Below are positions 1-8,600 of a stretch of DNA of 64,000 nt, one piece after another. Source of the stretch: Nocardia jiangxiensis NBRC 101359 (lineage in GTDB: Bacteria; Actinomycetota; Actinomycetes; Mycobacteriales; Mycobacteriaceae). The notes under the pieces are model-generated. The model saw only the letters and a program-made list of their open reading frames with translations. It was not told the origin of the DNA and ran no database searches. How positions within the stretch are numbered: the first letter of the stretch is position 1; each line of letters begins with the position of its first letter. The stretch covers positions 1 through 64,000 of the forward strand of contig NZ_BAGB01000043.1 of the NCBI RefSeq assembly GCF_000308615.1, given 5' to 3'. A program made the position numbers and the translations under genes.

Positions 1-145
1 TATCCCCTGTGTGCCTTGTTCGCACGAACTCACCGCGCGATTCCGCACGGACACGTACTATGCCGCCCGGCCGCGCGCGCGGAGTTCGCCTGCGGTTCGA
101 CCGGGCGTTCCATGCCCGGACCGGCCCGGCCGGTACTCTGGCTCG

Positions 146-844
146 GTGCTGAGCAGACTCCGCAATCCGCGCGTCATCGCGCTGCTGGTGCTCTGCGGCG
201 TGCTGGTCGCGGTGGCCCTGCTGGCTCCGCATCCCGCGCCGCAGCAGATCCGCGAGTGGGCGCATTCGGTCGGGCCGCTGTTCCCGATCGTGTTCTTCCT
301 GGTGCATGCGATCGTGACGACCGCGCCGTTCCCCCGCACGGTGTTCACGCTCAGCGCGGGGCTGCTGTTCGGTCCGGTGCTCGGTGTCGGCATCGCGGCC
401 GGGGCGACGACCATCAGTGCCATCCTGGCCCTGCTGCTGGTGCGCGCGCTCGATCGCGACCAGGTGGCCAAGCGGCTGCACCATCCCGCGGTGCGCGCGG
501 TCGATCGCCGGCTGGCCCGACGCGGCTGGCTGGCCGTCGGCTCGCTGCGGTTGATCGCGCCGGTGCCGTTCTCGGTGATCAACTATTGCGCCGGATTGTC
601 ATCGGTGCGCATGCTGCCATATCTGCTGGCCACGGTGATCGGCATCATGCCGGGCACGGTGGGCGTGGTGGTCCTGGGCGATGCGCTGACCGGTCGCACC
701 GATCCGGCGATGCTGGTGCTGTCCGGGGTCTGCATCGCCATCGGCGTCATCGGACTCGTCGTCGATGCCCGCTGGGGCGCAAGCCAATTCACCGATCAGG
801 CCGCATCCGCCGAGGCATCGGTCGCGGAGCCCGCGGACGCCTGA
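146..844 (+). CDS. TVP38/TMEM64 (VTT/DedA-like) family integral membrane protein
   Basis: About 232 residues with five or so hydrophobic segments (near residues 10-27, 47-60, 67-95, 120-140, 155-175 and 190-210). The block 'SLRLIAPVPFSVINYCAG' followed by 'GIMPGTVGVV' is the conserved VTT core, where a re-entrant loop carries F/P/N and G-P-G residues. VTT proteins are linked to lipid scramblase or envelope-homeostasis functions, but no specific substrate can be read here. The GTG at 146 was chosen because residues encoded further upstream are Arg/Pro-rich and unlike the family, whereas 'LSRLRNPRVIALLVL' begins a normal first membrane helix. The reading frame stays open back to base 11, so a longer start cannot be excluded. 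The next gene starts 109 bases downstream on the same strand. Confidence 0.8.
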   Translation: MLSRLRNPRVIALLVLCGVLVAVALLAPHPAPQQIREWAHSVGPLFPIVFFLVHAIVTTAPFPRTVFTLSAGLLFGPVLGVGIAAGATTISAILALLLVRALDRDQVAKRLHHPAVRAVDRRLARRGWLAVGSLRLIAPVPFSVINYCAGLSSVRMLPYLLATVIGIMPGTVGVVVLGDALTGRTDPAMLVLSGVCIAIGVIGLVVDARWGASQFTDQAASAEASVAEPADA

Positions 845-953
845 ACCCGCCCATCGCACCGGCACCGAACCCGACAATTCGCCGAACCTCGCCCGTCCGG
901 CCGCGGACCGGGCATACTCTTGCGTCGCAAACAGGAGACCGGAGAGGGACAGC

Positions 954-1790
954 ATGCCGGACGGCGACGCCGATGGCCGCCTACCGACCACGATCGACAC
1001 CACCGTCGCACACGAAGCGCGCGTCTACGACTACTGGCTCGGCGGTGTGGACAACTACCCCGCCGACCGCACGCTGGGCAACGCGATCGCCGCGCACATT
1101 CCCGGCATCCGCAGTATGGCGCGGGCCAATCGGGTCTTCCTCGGCCGCAGTGTGCGCTACGCGATCACCGAGTTGGGCATCACCCAATTCCTCGACATCG
1201 GCACCGGACTGCCGACCGCACGCAACACCCACCAGGTGGCCCAGGAGGTGGATCGCACCGCGCGAATCGTCTACGTGGACAAGGATCCGCTGGTCCTGGC
1301 ACACGCGCGAGCTCTGATGAAGGGCTCGCCAGTGGGCCGGACCGCCTTCATCCACGCCGATCTGCTCGATTCGGAAGCGATACTGCGCGATCCGCGACTC
1401 ACCGACACCCTGGACCTGGAACGCCCGATCGCGATCATGCTGATCTCGGTGCTGATGTACTTCCACGACGCGGACGGCATACACGATGTCGTCTCCCGGC
1501 TGCTCAATGGCGTAGCACCCGGAAGCTCCCTGGCCATCAGTCATTTCACCGGCGACTTCAACGCCTCCGGCGCCGCGCAGGCCGCGGACGCCGCCGCACG
1601 GGGCGGGCTCACCCTGGTCGCGCGAAATCAGTCCGAGGTCGAAAACCTGTTCGCCGGAACCGATCTCGTGCCGCCATGGGTCAGCACGCTGGAGGACTGG
1701 CACCCCGAACTCGGCGAGGACCTCCCGTACGACGCCGAACCACACGTAGGCCCTGCCTGGGCATGGGCCGGAATGGGGCGCAAACCCTGA
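954..1790 (+). CDS. SAM-dependent methyltransferase, Methyltransf_19 (formerly DUF574) family
   Basis: About 278 residues, the normal length for this actinobacterial family. The N-terminus has the family signature 'ARVYDYWLGGVDNYPADR', followed by the SAM-binding glycine motif 'FLDIGTGLPT' and the acidic strand 'VVYVDKDPLVLAHARAL' (written here as IVYVDKDPLV), then 'IMLISVLMYF'. These proteins adopt a Rossmann methyltransferase fold; their acceptor substrates are mostly unknown, and many copies occur in Nocardia and Streptomyces genomes. ATG at 954 is preceded by a good Shine-Dalgarno (GGAGAGG, near 941) and matches the family start; the frame is open further upstream but codes low-complexity Pro/Arg sequence. 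A kinase gene follows 41 bases later on the same strand and could be co-transcribed. Confidence 0.9.
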   Translation: MPDGDADGRLPTTIDTTVAHEARVYDYWLGGVDNYPADRTLGNAIAAHIPGIRSMARANRVFLGRSVRYAITELGITQFLDIGTGLPTARNTHQVAQEVDRTARIVYVDKDPLVLAHARALMKGSPVGRTAFIHADLLDSEAILRDPRLTDTLDLERPIAIMLISVLMYFHDADGIHDVVSRLLNGVAPGSSLAISHFTGDFNASGAAQAADAAARGGLTLVARNQSEVENLFAGTDLVPPWVSTLEDWHPELGEDLPYDAEPHVGPAWAWAGMGRKP

Positions 1791-1831
1791 GCGACCATCA
1801 CCGCGAAATCGGGCACCGTCGGTTCTAAGCT

Positions 1832-2749
1832 GTGGCCGTGTTGTTCAGCGCAGGAGACAGGTTCGCGGAGTTCGTCATTCGAACGCCGTTGGGGCTCGGC
1901 GGCAGCAGTGAGGTGTATCTGGCCGACGACGGGCAGGGACCGCTCGCGCTGAAGATCATGAATACCGCCGCGAGCCGTTCGAGCGCGGCGCGGGCGCGAT
2001 TCGTGCACGAATTCGAGGTCGCGGTGAAACTGCACCATCCCAATATCGTGCAGATGTTCGCGCACGGTGAATTCGATGGACGCCTGTGGTCCTCGCACGA
2101 ATACATCGATGGGGCCGCCGCTCGCGGACCCGCACCGCGCGCCGATCCGGACCCCGCACTGGTGGTCGCGATCCTCACCGCCATCGCCCACGCGCTGGAC
2201 TACGCGCACGTCCAGGGAGTGCTGCATCTGGACGTCAAACCGGCGAACATGTTGCTGAGCCGAATCGAACCGGCGACCGCGGCCGACGCCAGAGCATTGA
2301 GCGAAGGCGGTGCGTTCGCACCCGATCCGGACATGATGGCGCGGGTGAAACTATCCGATTTCGGCACCGCCCGCCGGATCGATGGATCCGGTCCGCAGCT
2401 CACGCCCGAGGGTTTCGTGGTGGGCTCACTGCCTTATGCCGCACCGGAATTGCTGTGCGGCGGAGCGATGACACCGGCGACCGACCAGTACGCGCTGGCC
2501 TGTTCGGCCGCCGAGTTGCTCACCGGCCAGGTGCCATTCCCGCTGATGAACCGTTTCCGGTTGGCCGATGCGCAGATATCTGCCGAACCGCCCGATATCT
2601 CCCGCCGCCGCCCGTGGATTCCGACCGCGGTCGGCTCGATTCTCCGCAAATGCCTGGCGAAGGATCCCGCCCGGCGGTACGGCACCTGCGCCGAGCCGAT
2701 TCGGATGATCGCCCGCGCGCTGCGCGATATCGATCCGGCCGACTGCTGA
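1832..2749 (+). CDS. Soluble serine/threonine protein kinase
   Basis: About 305 residues covering one Hanks-type kinase domain and little else. Visible motifs in order: a glycine-rich loop 'GLGGSSEVYLA', the ATP-anchoring Lys in 'LALKIMN', a helix-C Glu in 'HEFEVAVKLHHPNIV', the catalytic loop 'LHLDVKPANMLL', the metal-binding 'SDFGTAR' and the 'YAAPEL' APE motif. All key catalytic residues are present, so it should be active. The catalytic loop reads HLD rather than the HRD usual in PknA/PknB, so it is a non-RD kinase and may not need activation-loop phosphorylation. There is no transmembrane segment or PASTA domain, which sets it apart from the PknB class; signal and targets are unknown. 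GTG start lacks a strong ribosome site. Confidence 0.88.
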   Translation: MAVLFSAGDRFAEFVIRTPLGLGGSSEVYLADDGQGPLALKIMNTAASRSSAARARFVHEFEVAVKLHHPNIVQMFAHGEFDGRLWSSHEYIDGAAARGPAPRADPDPALVVAILTAIAHALDYAHVQGVLHLDVKPANMLLSRIEPATAADARALSEGGAFAPDPDMMARVKLSDFGTARRIDGSGPQLTPEGFVVGSLPYAAPELLCGGAMTPATDQYALACSAAELLTGQVPFPLMNRFRLADAQISAEPPDISRRRPWIPTAVGSILRKCLAKDPARRYGTCAEPIRMIARALRDIDPADC

Positions 2750-2833
2750 GCGGCGAGACGGTAAGAGACTGGAAGCCTATGTGTCTCATAGCCTAACGTG
2801 CTAGACATGTCGCCAACGGCAAGGAGACCTCTG

Positions 2834-3780
2834 GTGGCGCGTCGGCATCGACTGATCATCTGGGCCCCGGCGATATGGGCGGGCGAGCATTGCGCACGGC
2901 GCTCGAGTCGCCTCGGTTCGACGTCGTCGGGGTCAAGGTGTTCAGCCCGCACAAACACGGCCGAGATATCGGCGAGCTGGCCGGACTGGGGCCGGTGGGC
3001 GTCACCGCGACCACCTCGAAAGCGGAAATCCTTGCGCTGGAGGCGGATTGCGTAGTGCATACGCCCACCACGCCCGCGCTGGTGCAGGGCGCGGACGCCG
3101 ATGTGCTGGATCTGCTGGAGTCGGGCAAGAACGTGGTGTCGGCGGCGTCGTACCACAGCCCGGCCATGCCGACGTGGCTGTCCGAAACGCGTGCACCGCT
3201 GGAGGTTTTGCGCACGGTGGCGCAGATGCGAGTGACCGGCCTCGGCTTCGGCATGCCGCTGAGCGCGGTCGATTCCAACCACGCCATCGCGCTGATGCAG
3301 CACTTCTATTTCGACGCGGTGCTCGCCAACGTCGGGCACGCGCTGTTCGGTGTGGGTGCGGATCAGGTTCGGGTGGAGCGACACGTCTACCCCGTGCCCG
3401 CGCGAGTGCGGATGGAGGCGGGCGGCAGCGTTATCGAGCCCGGTTCGGTCGGCGCGATCCACATGAGCTACCGCGGCTATATCGGGGACCGGTTGTTCAT
3501 GACCAATGCGGAGTGCTGGCACGTCGGGATGGGCAATGCCCATCTCGGACCGGACCATCCGCGCAGTCTGGCCGGTGGACATGTGATCACGCTGGACGGC
3601 AGCCGGGCGCGGATCGAGATGCGCAACGAGTTGGACGACGAGACCAACAGCGGTGACTGGTCAGCGGTCACCGACATCTCGGTCAAGGCCATGCTCGATG
3701 TCATCCCGGAACTGTGCCTGGCGCCGCCCGGTGTCGCGACGCCCGATCTGAGCCCTCGATTCCGTCTGGAGACAGCATGA
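2834..3780 (+). CDS. DapB-like NAD(P)H-dependent reductase (2,4-diaminopentanoate dehydrogenase-like), apparent frameshift near codon 12
   Basis: The protein belongs to the actinobacterial family with a dihydrodipicolinate-reductase-like Rossmann N-domain. From 2875 the frame reads 'MGGRALRTALESPRFDVVGV', 'GRDIGELAGLGPVGVTAT' and 'GKNVVSAASYHSPAM', a good family match over 301 residues. The expected nucleotide-binding strand is in another frame: GTG at 2834, 7 bases after AAGGAG (2821-2826), gives 'VARRHRLIIWAP', and joining it to 'GDMGGRAL' recreates the usual start '..VIQWGxGxMGRxAL'. One missing base around 2863-2870 (a C/G run) explains this. It is either a real frameshift that kills the Rossmann loop or a sequencing error. 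The stop overlaps the next start (ATGA), so the two genes are translationally coupled. The substrate is unknown. Confidence 0.75.
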
Positions 3781-4550
3781 GTTCCCCGCTTCCGGTCGCG
3801 GTACTGGGCGGTGGCCCGCTCGCCGAGCGGATCGCCGAACGCCCGGATGTCGTCGTCGTGGAACAGTCTTCGGCCGTGGTAGTGGTGCACTTGTCCGCGG
3901 ACTTCGACGAAATTCCCGACCATCTGCGCGCGGGCCGCGACGTCGTCACCGCTCTACCTCTCGAGGCATTGCCGCTGAACGAGGTTCGCGATGCGTGCCG
4001 CGCCGGGTCGTCCACCCTGCACGCCGCCGGCGGCTTCCAGTCGGCGGTCGCGGCCCGGCTGACGCGTTCGCTCGCCGCCGCGACCCGGGAGATAACCCGG
4101 ATCGAATTGATCGAGGAGATCGACCTGCCCGAGGACGGCGTGTATCCGTGGAACACGGTGCCGGACAACGCACTTCCCGGCTACTACTTCGCCGGTCTGC
4201 GGGTACTCGAGACCGCCGCCTTTCCCGACGTGAGTTCCGAAACCCCGGTCGTCCACGCCGAGGGTTCCGTTGCGGTGCACACCCTCGGTGACCGGATCCG
4301 CTATCGCTCGATCCGCACCCGCGGCGTCGGCGGCGTCCCGTTGCGCTACCGCCTGGCCACCACCACTGCGGCCGGAACTGCCACGGCCACAGTCGATTTC
4401 CATCCCACCGACGGAATCCATCCGGCAGATCACCTGACCCTGGTGGAACTACTGAAGGCGGTCCGGCCGATCCATTCGAGCGAGCCCGGTATCGTGCAGC
4501 GAGATCTCTCCATCACCCATCTGACACCGGACGAGCGGCTACCCCGGTAG
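3777..4550 (+). CDS. Divergent DapB/DAP-dehydrogenase-like protein, partner of the preceding gene
   Basis: About 257 residues. It starts with a short Rossmann strand 'LPVAVLGGGPLAERIAERP' and then follows the plan of the preceding reductase at low similarity: 'AGRDVVTALPLEAL', 'STLHAAGGFQSAV', 'ITRIELIEEIDLPEDG'. The glycine-rich loop is shortened and the N-domain is compressed relative to the upstream gene (about 300 residues), so it is probably a diverged paralogue that may form a heteromer or may have lost cofactor binding. ATG at 3777 overlaps the upstream stop by 4 bases (ATGA), indicating coupled translation. It could equally be called a hypothetical protein; the assignment rests on layout and scattered motifs only. 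Confidence 0.65.
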   Translation: MSSPLPVAVLGGGPLAERIAERPDVVVVEQSSAVVVVHLSADFDEIPDHLRAGRDVVTALPLEALPLNEVRDACRAGSSTLHAAGGFQSAVAARLTRSLAAATREITRIELIEEIDLPEDGVYPWNTVPDNALPGYYFAGLRVLETAAFPDVSSETPVVHAEGSVAVHTLGDRIRYRSIRTRGVGGVPLRYRLATTTAAGTATATVDFHPTDGIHPADHLTLVELLKAVRPIHSSEPGIVQRDLSITHLTPDERLPR

Positions 4551-4655
4551 CACACTGTGGGCGCGCCGTCGTGGTCGACGAAACCTGCTGCCGCTCAGTC
4601 TTTTTGCACGGACGAACAGCGAATATCCGATAACGAGTAGAAGGGCGAGGTATCA

Positions 4656-5762
4656 ATGCCGAAGATCGTCTTGTTCGGGGCGACCGGGTACACCGGGCGC
4701 CTGACCGCCGAAGTCCTCACCGCACGCGGCACATCCCCCGTGCTGGCCGGTCGCAACGCGGCCGCCCTGGAGAAACTGGCCACCGACCTGGGCGGCGCAC
4801 CGACCGCAGTTGCCGACGTCACCGACCCCGCGTCGGTGCGCGCTCTGCTCCGTCGCAGCGATGTCCTGGTGACCACCGTCGGGCCGTTTCTGCGCCACGG
4901 CCGTCCGGCATTGGATGCGGCGATCTCCGCCGGTGCCCACTACATCGATTCCACCGGCGAAGGGCCGTTCATCCGCAGCGTGTTCGAGCACGACGACCAG
5001 GCCCGTACCGCCGGGTCTGCGCTGCTGACCGCGTTCGGGTTCGACTACGTGCCGGGCAACCTGGCCGCCGCGTTGGCGTTGCGTGCGGCGCCCGCCGCTA
5101 CCCGTGCCGACATCGGCTATTTCATGGATCACCCCGGCACCAGCGGCGGCACCCGTGCCTCCATGGCCGGGATGCTGTTCGAACCCGGCTTCGCGCTGCG
5201 CGGCGGCCGGGTCGTCCCGCAGGTTTCCGGCGCACATCTGCGCTCGTTCGACGTCGCCGGAGCCGACCGCACGGGTGTGTCGATCCCCGGGTCGGAACAT
5301 TTCGCGCTGACTCGCTCCTACCCGCAACTGCGTCGGATCGACGTCTTCCTGGGCCTGCCGCTGCTCGCGGCGCATGGGCTGCGGGCCGGATCACAGCTGG
5401 CCGCGATCGCTGCGAAGTCGGGTGCGTTGAAGCAGGTGCTCGACGGCGCGCTGGGCCGAATCGTCAAGGGCTCCACCGGTGGCCCTGGAGCCGGATCCCT
5501 CGGCCGCACCCGGTCCCGGGTAGTCGCGGAAGCTCGCGATGACGCCGGGAAGATCCTGTCGAGCGTCACGCTCGAGGGCGGCGATCCCTACACGTTCACC
5601 GCGGCGATGCTGGCCTGGGCAGCCGATACAGCACTGGGCGGCGGCCTGCTCGACACCGGCGCTCTGGGCCCGGTCGACGCCTTCGGCCTCGACGCACTGC
5701 AGACCGCCGCCCTCGACGCCGGCTGGACTCGCCACACAGCTACCCCTCCGACGAGCTCGTAG
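4656..5762 (+). CDS. Saccharopine dehydrogenase NADP-binding domain protein (trans-acting enoyl reductase-like)
   Basis: About 368 residues. The N-terminus has a textbook NAD(P)-binding motif, 'IVLFGATGYTGRLTAEVL', with a following basic 'LAGRNAAALEKL' that favours NADPH. 'VTTVGPFLRHG' and 'HYIDSTGEGPFIRSVFE' are shared with mycobacterial saccharopine-dehydrogenase-like proteins, several of which act as trans-acting enoyl reductases in lipid biosynthesis. That role is family knowledge; nothing here proves a lipid substrate and no polyketide synthase is nearby. ATG at 4656 has a purine-rich GGGCGAGG just upstream. The 3' end overlaps the 3' end of the convergent MFS-MarR gene by 23 bases. Confidence 0.8.
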   Translation: MPKIVLFGATGYTGRLTAEVLTARGTSPVLAGRNAAALEKLATDLGGAPTAVADVTDPASVRALLRRSDVLVTTVGPFLRHGRPALDAAISAGAHYIDSTGEGPFIRSVFEHDDQARTAGSALLTAFGFDYVPGNLAAALALRAAPAATRADIGYFMDHPGTSGGTRASMAGMLFEPGFALRGGRVVPQVSGAHLRSFDVAGADRTGVSIPGSEHFALTRSYPQLRRIDVFLGLPLLAAHGLRAGSQLAAIAAKSGALKQVLDGALGRIVKGSTGGPGAGSLGRTRSRVVAEARDDAGKILSSVTLEGGDPYTFTAAMLAWAADTALGGGLLDTGALGPVDAFGLDALQTAALDAGWTRHTATPPTSS

Positions 5763-7713
5763 CACGTTCCCGGCGCACTCGGCCGCTGTGTGCCGCGGTC
5801 TCCGAATCGCGTTGTGCCGGAACGGGGTCGGCGAGAGTGTCGATGGCGCGGGTGAGTTCGGTGAGCGCGGGCATGGCCGCGGCCAGCAGATGCTGCCAGC
5901 CGGGGTGCAGGTCGTCCAGCGCGGTGCGCAGGATGTCGGTATTGGTCGACTGCCAGGCGCGCACCGCGGCACGGCCCTCGTCGGTGAGCGTCAGGGTGAC
6001 CGCGCGCCGGTCCTCCCCCGGAGCGCGGGTGATCATGTTGTGCGTCTGCAATCCGTTGACCAGTGTGGTCACCGAATTGGGCGCCAAGCGCAACAGGCGC
6101 GCCAGCTGACCGGGCCGGACGCCCGGATGCTCGGACACACTCGACAGCAGCTCGAGCTGGGCGACCGAGAGAGTATTGCCCGGATCCGCCGCCCGCGCCG
6201 CGCGGCGCATCGCGCGGCGCAGGCAGGCGATGATCTCGGCGATGGCGTTCTCGTCGGGCCGCACGGTGGTGACCGGCGAGCCCTCGACGGCGGATGTGGT
6301 CATCGGCGACTCCTCACGCTGAGATGATCTTCCGGATTCTGCCCGACGTGCGGTCAACGTCGTGGCGACGGCCAGGATCGCGAACAGCAGCAGCCCGCCC
6401 AGCGCCGTCCGTGATCCCGAGCCCGCGCCATCGGAACTGCCGTCCAGATGCAGCGCGAGAGTCACCACCGCGACGCCACCGGCGGTGCCCAGACCGCGCG
6501 CCATATTGACCAGTCCCCCGCTGGTGCCGGATCGGCCTGCCGGGACCGCGCTCATGATGGCGGTGTTGTTGCCGGGAATGAACACGCCCAGACCGAGCCC
6601 GAGCAGACCCAGCCAGCCGAACGCCCACCACGCCGAGGCAGGGTCGGCCAGCAGTGCGGCCAGCGCGATAGTGGCCATCGCCGCACCGAGACGTTCGCGG
6701 CGCCGCCCGTCCCAGTGCGACGGAAGCACCTGGCCGCCGGTCACGGCCGCCAGCGCGAATCCGGCGGGCAGCGCGGTCAGGATCAGCCCGGTTCCGGCGA
6801 CGCTCGCACCGTGCAGCTGCGGGAACAGCGCCAGCGGTCCGAACAGCACCAGATACGCCGCGAACGCTCCGACCAGTCCCACGCTCACCACCGTGGGGCG
6901 CAGCATCGTCAGATCGATGAGCGGATCCGCAGCGCGCCGCGACCACCACCAGAGCCCCGCCCCGGCCGCGGCCGACAGCACCCCCAGCGCGACCGGTGCC
7001 CACGCCGGGACCGCCAGCCCCGACACCGAGGACACCGCCAGCAGCAGCGAACTGGTGCACAGGATCAGCAACAGCAGCCCACGCCAATCGAATTCGTGCA
7101 GGACCGAGCGCTGCCGGGTGCGGGGCAGCAGATACCGTCCCGCGATCAGCGCGATGACGCCGACCAGCACGTTGACCCCGTAGACCCACCGCCAGCCGAC
7201 CGAATCGACGAGCATCCCGCCGATCGCCGGTCCCAGCGCCAGCCCGAGCGCCTGGGCCCCGGCCTGCACACCGAGCGCGGCGCGCATCCGTTTCGCCGGC
7301 ACACTGGTGACCACCAGCGCGACGCTGTTGGCCTGCAACATGGCCGCACCGACGGCCTGCAGCACCCGAAAGCCGATCAGCCAGCCGAGTCCGGGTGCCA
7401 GGGCGCAGGCCGCCGAAGCGGCGGTGAACACGACGAATCCTTGGAGATATACAGCCTTGCGCCCGATCGAATCGGCGATCCGCCCCGCGGCGACGACCAG
7501 CCCGACGACGGTCAGCAGATAGGCCAGCGACACCCACTCCACCCCGGCCAGCGAGGCCCGGAACTCGTGCTGCACGGCCGGAAACGTCAAGGTGACGATG
7601 CTGGCGTCGAGCTGACCCATGAACGCCCCGAGGCACACCGCACCCACCGCGAGCCATCCGGCGCGGGAATGCTGACGCACGAACCGGGGACGAGCCGACT
7701 CGACGAACAGCAT
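5740..7713 (-). CDS. MFS (DHA2/EmrB-type) drug-efflux transporter fused in frame to a MarR-family regulator
   Basis: One uninterrupted frame encodes two proteins that are normally separate. Residues 1-470 are a 14-helix DHA2-type MFS exporter ('GAFMGQLDASIVTLTFPAV', 'GRIADSIGRKAVY', 'LGPAIGGMLVDSVGWRW'). Residues 471-657 are a MarR winged-helix protein ('LSVAQLELLSSVSEHPG', 'RLLRLAPNSVTTLVNGL', 'GEDRRAVTLTLTDEGRA'). No stop separates them. However, ATG at 6303 lies at the domain border and has GAGGAG 6 bases upstream, so the regulator can also be made alone. ATG 7713 fits the upstream GGAAGG better than GTG 7716. The usual arrangement is a MarR repressor controlling its own exporter gene. A nearby inverted repeat (7733-7764) may be its operator. 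The fusion may be genuine or the result of a frame change in the MFS tail. Confidence 0.85.
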   Translation of the reverse strand: MLFVESARPRFVRQHSRAGWLAVGAVCLGAFMGQLDASIVTLTFPAVQHEFRASLAGVEWVSLAYLLTVVGLVVAAGRIADSIGRKAVYLQGFVVFTAASAACALAPGLGWLIGFRVLQAVGAAMLQANSVALVVTSVPAKRMRAALGVQAGAQALGLALGPAIGGMLVDSVGWRWVYGVNVLVGVIALIAGRYLLPRTRQRSVLHEFDWRGLLLLILCTSSLLLAVSSVSGLAVPAWAPVALGVLSAAAGAGLWWWSRRAADPLIDLTMLRPTVVSVGLVGAFAAYLVLFGPLALFPQLHGASVAGTGLILTALPAGFALAAVTGGQVLPSHWDGRRRERLGAAMATIALAALLADPASAWWAFGWLGLLGLGLGVFIPGNNTAIMSAVPAGRSGTSGGLVNMARGLGTAGGVAVVTLALHLDGSSDGAGSGSRTALGGLLLFAILAVATTLTARRAESGRSSQREESPMTTSAVEGSPVTTVRPDENAIAEIIACLRRAMRRAARAADPGNTLSVAQLELLSSVSEHPGVRPGQLARLLRLAPNSVTTLVNGLQTHNMITRAPGEDRRAVTLTLTDEGRAAVRAWQSTNTDILRTALDDLHPGWQHLLAAAMPALTELTRAIDTLADPVPAQRDSETAAHSGRVRRERATSSSEG

Positions 7714-7732
7714 CACAGACCTTCCGCAGATA

Positions 7733-7764
7733 CAACATGATTATTCTAGAACAGAACATCATTG
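7733..7764. promoter_or_regulatory. Candidate MarR operator upstream of the MFS-MarR gene
   Basis: An imperfect inverted repeat, CAAcATGAT ... ATCATtG, brackets a perfect 8-base palindrome TTCTAGAA (about 7744-7751) in an AT-rich patch 20-50 bases upstream of the exporter start. Position and symmetry suit a MarR-type autoregulatory site. The assignment is inferred from location alone. Confidence 0.4.
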
Positions 7765-7974
7765 AGGTATCGGGAGCGTGACTCGAACTCGACCGGAGTA
7801 CACAATCCCCGCAACAGCTCGGCGAACTACGTCGAATTCGGCTGATGCTGCTGCCGAGCAGGCAGGTAGTCTTCGCGTCCTCTCGACCAGATAGCTCTGT
7901 TAAAGAAGTAGTTGCGCTCACCTGCGTGAAAGGCGCGAACCCGCGGGAGGCGTCGAGACGTACCGAACAACGAC

Positions 7975-8015
7975 CACGGCCCTGCCATCCGGACGTACCG
8001 GATGACAGGGCCGTG
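7975..8015 (-). terminator. Strong hairpin terminator downstream of the Rpf-like gene
   Basis: Two 18-base arms, CACGGCCCTGcCATCCGG and CCGGATGaCAGGGCCGTG, pair with a single mismatch around a 5-base loop (ACGTA). The hairpin begins about 30 bases beyond the stop of the minus-strand Rpf-like gene. Downstream sequence on that strand is T-rich but lacks a clean U tract, as is common for actinobacterial terminators. Confidence 0.7.
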
Positions 8016-8044
8016 ATGAATCTGTTCCCTCGCGGGTAGGCTGC

Positions 8045-8374
8045 TTACAGGTAGCGGCCACACACCGGCCAGGCGCCGGGGCCCTGGCCCGCGAGCACGT
8101 TCTCGCCGACGCGAATCTGCTCGGCGCGGCTGGCGTTGGCCGCGTTGCCACTGCCGCCGTAGGAGTTCCAGGTGCTCTGGGTGAACTGCAGGCCGCCGTA
8201 GAAACCGTTACCGGTGTTGGCAGCCCAGTTGCCGCTCGCCTCACACTGCGCGACGGCATCCCAGTTGTGCCCGCCCGCCGCGGAAGCGTTCGCGGTCAGG
8301 CCGAACGGGACGGCGATGAGGGCGCCTGCGACGGCGGTGAGTCCGAGCGTGCTGATCTTGCGGTTGCGAAGCAT
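8045..8374 (-). CDS. Secreted Rpf-like transglycosylase (resuscitation-promoting-factor domain)
   Basis: A 109-residue protein made of a signal peptide (residues 1-32, 'RKISTLGLTAVAGALIAVPFGLTANASA' region, cleavage after ASA) and a single Rpf domain. The domain reads 'NWDAVAQCEASGNWAANTG', 'GFYGGLQFTQSTWNSYGG', 'ASRAEQIRVGENVLAGQG' and 'WPVCGRYL'. The catalytic Glu in 'QCEASGNW' and the paired cysteines are present. Rpf proteins are muralytic lysozyme-like enzymes acting on peptidoglycan and stimulating regrowth of dormant cells. Lack of a LysM or G5 domain makes it a minimal, freely secreted form like RpfC/D/E. A leader of roughly 250-300 bases with inverted repeats precedes it, and a hairpin terminator follows. 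Confidence 0.93.
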   Translation of the reverse strand: MLRNRKISTLGLTAVAGALIAVPFGLTANASAAGGHNWDAVAQCEASGNWAANTGNGFYGGLQFTQSTWNSYGGSGNAANASRAEQIRVGENVLAGQGPGAWPVCGRYL

Positions 8375-8600
8375 AGGTTTTTCCTGCCTGCGCCCAGCCG
8401 TCCGGAAGTTCGTTCGTTACCGGATCTCGTCCCCAGGGATGTCGGGTGCGAACTCGAATCACGGGACGAGGCTTCCGGTGTTCGGCGATTCGAGTCTCAG
8501 CTCTGTTTCGAGCTGTCGACGACGGTAACGGAGAATTCGCCGCAGATCACGTTGAGGTAACAAGTCGATACCGTCAACATATACATGAGGTTAGAGACGC
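8375..8600 (-). promoter_or_regulatory. Long structured 5' leader of the Rpf-like gene
   Basis: Read on the minus strand, this leader contains a perfect 9-base stem, ACTCGAATC / GATTCGAGT (8487-8495 with 8452-8460, loop 26), then a TCCGG / CCGGA hairpin, then a G-rich run ending in GGCGCAGGCAGG just before the ATG. Actinobacterial rpf genes are known to carry cyclic-di-AMP (ydaO) riboswitches in long leaders. The layout fits, but the ydaO consensus is not clearly recognisable by eye, so the riboswitch identity is only a suggestion. Confidence 0.4.

Noticed and set aside
7718..7974. Short frames between the MFS-MarR gene and the Rpf terminator
   Set aside because: They are under 80 codons, have no ribosome sites and no recognisable sequence; the stretch is better read as promoter and terminator DNA.
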